From Rhodanobacter denitrificans (lineage in GTDB: Bacteria; Pseudomonadota; Gammaproteobacteria; Xanthomonadales; Rhodanobacteraceae): a stretch of DNA of 64,000 nucleotides. The notes below the pieces were generated by a model. It worked only from the letters and a program-made list of their open reading frames with translations, was not told the origin of the DNA and did not search any database. Position numbers and translations under genes: made by a program. Every line of letters starts with the position of its first letter. Position 1 is the first letter of the stretch. The stretch lies in the NCBI RefSeq assembly GCF_000230695.2, contig NC_020541.1, positions 4,030,001 through 4,094,000 on the forward strand, read 5' to 3'. This document shows positions 63,879 through 64,000 of the stretch, piece after piece.

Positions 63879-64000
63879 GTGGACGACGCCTCGGCGCTCT
63901 ATATCGGGCTGATCTCCGGCACCAGCGCCGACGGCATCGACGCCGTACTGGCCGGCTTCAAGCGTGGCGTACCGCAGCTGCACGCCAGTTACTCGCATCC
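63879..64000 (+). CDS. anmK: Anhydro-N-acetylmuramic acid kinase (5' part only)
   Basis: Phosphorylates anhydro-MurNAc during peptidoglycan recycling. Only the first 40 or so residues are in the window: from GTG 63879, VDDASALYIGLISGTSADGI followed by DAVLAGFKRG. The SGTS(M/A)DGIDA motif is diagnostic for AnmK. It starts 13 nt after the M23 peptidase gene, so the two are probably cotranscribed. The rest runs off the right edge. Confidence 0.92.
   Translation, partial: MDDASALYIGLISGTSADGIDAVLAGFKRGVPQLHASYSH

Overview
The window looks like a chromosomal segment of a high-GC gammaproteobacterium of the Xanthomonadales, most likely a Rhodanobacter- or Dyella-like member of Rhodanobacteraceae. 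This is inferred from the style of the proteins (Oar-like TonB receptor, DUF6776-bactofilin-ErpA-NudC-AmpE block, XpsE-like ATPase), the single rRNA operon type and a local repeat family. No database search was possible.

Layout. 1-7727 is core: the ATP synthase operon atpI-B-E-F-H-A-G-D on the minus strand (atpD runs off the left edge), then a phasin and queD. About 7.8-36.5 kb is an accessory block rich in metal resistance. It holds a mercury operon (merR; merT-merP-broken merC-merA-second MerC-type protein-flavin reductase) and an unnamed divergent metal module around a paired MerR-type operator (outer-membrane protein, CPAC thioredoxin-like protein and MerR regulator one way; CPFC heavy-metal-domain protein and NHL propeller the other). 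A minus-strand group of small enzymes follows (sterol desaturase family, NrtS, two AhpD-like proteins, haloacid dehalogenase, DoxX, EthD) with a divergent AraC regulator. Next come a bufferin (copper-binding RiPP) operon bufABCD with its ECF sigma factor, a VTT-flavoreductase fusion and an arsenosugar operon (arsS-arsM-two glycosyltransferases-phosphate transporter). The block ends at a tRNA-Met gene whose last 17 bases recur (16/17) at 7786-7802 in direct orientation, which suggests an island inserted at that tRNA; no integrase gene is visible.

Within this block, five sites share TGAATC and CTCT with first bases exactly 24 nt apart. They precede a PagL-like deacylase remnant, a DUF427-patatin pair, a Cys-rich repeat peptide operon, bufA and the ECF sigma gene itself. 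I read them as the sigma factor's own regulon, and this is the most interesting system here.

36.6-64 kb is mostly core again: rppH, bfd-bfr with a Fur-like site, DUF6776, bactofilin, erpA, nudC, ampE, an MFS-acyltransferase fusion, a TonB-dependent receptor with a divergent XRE regulator, glyQS, a GspE-family ATPase, a glutamine amidotransferase, a rhomboid protease, a full rRNA operon (16S-tRNA-Ile-tRNA-Ala-23S-5S, minus strand), tyrS, an M23 peptidase and the start of anmK.

A second unusual feature is a bipartite hairpin element found four times, once between atpG and atpD and three times in rRNA operon spacers. It has a near-constant first hairpin and a second hairpin with constant AGGGAC/T loop but a covarying stem.
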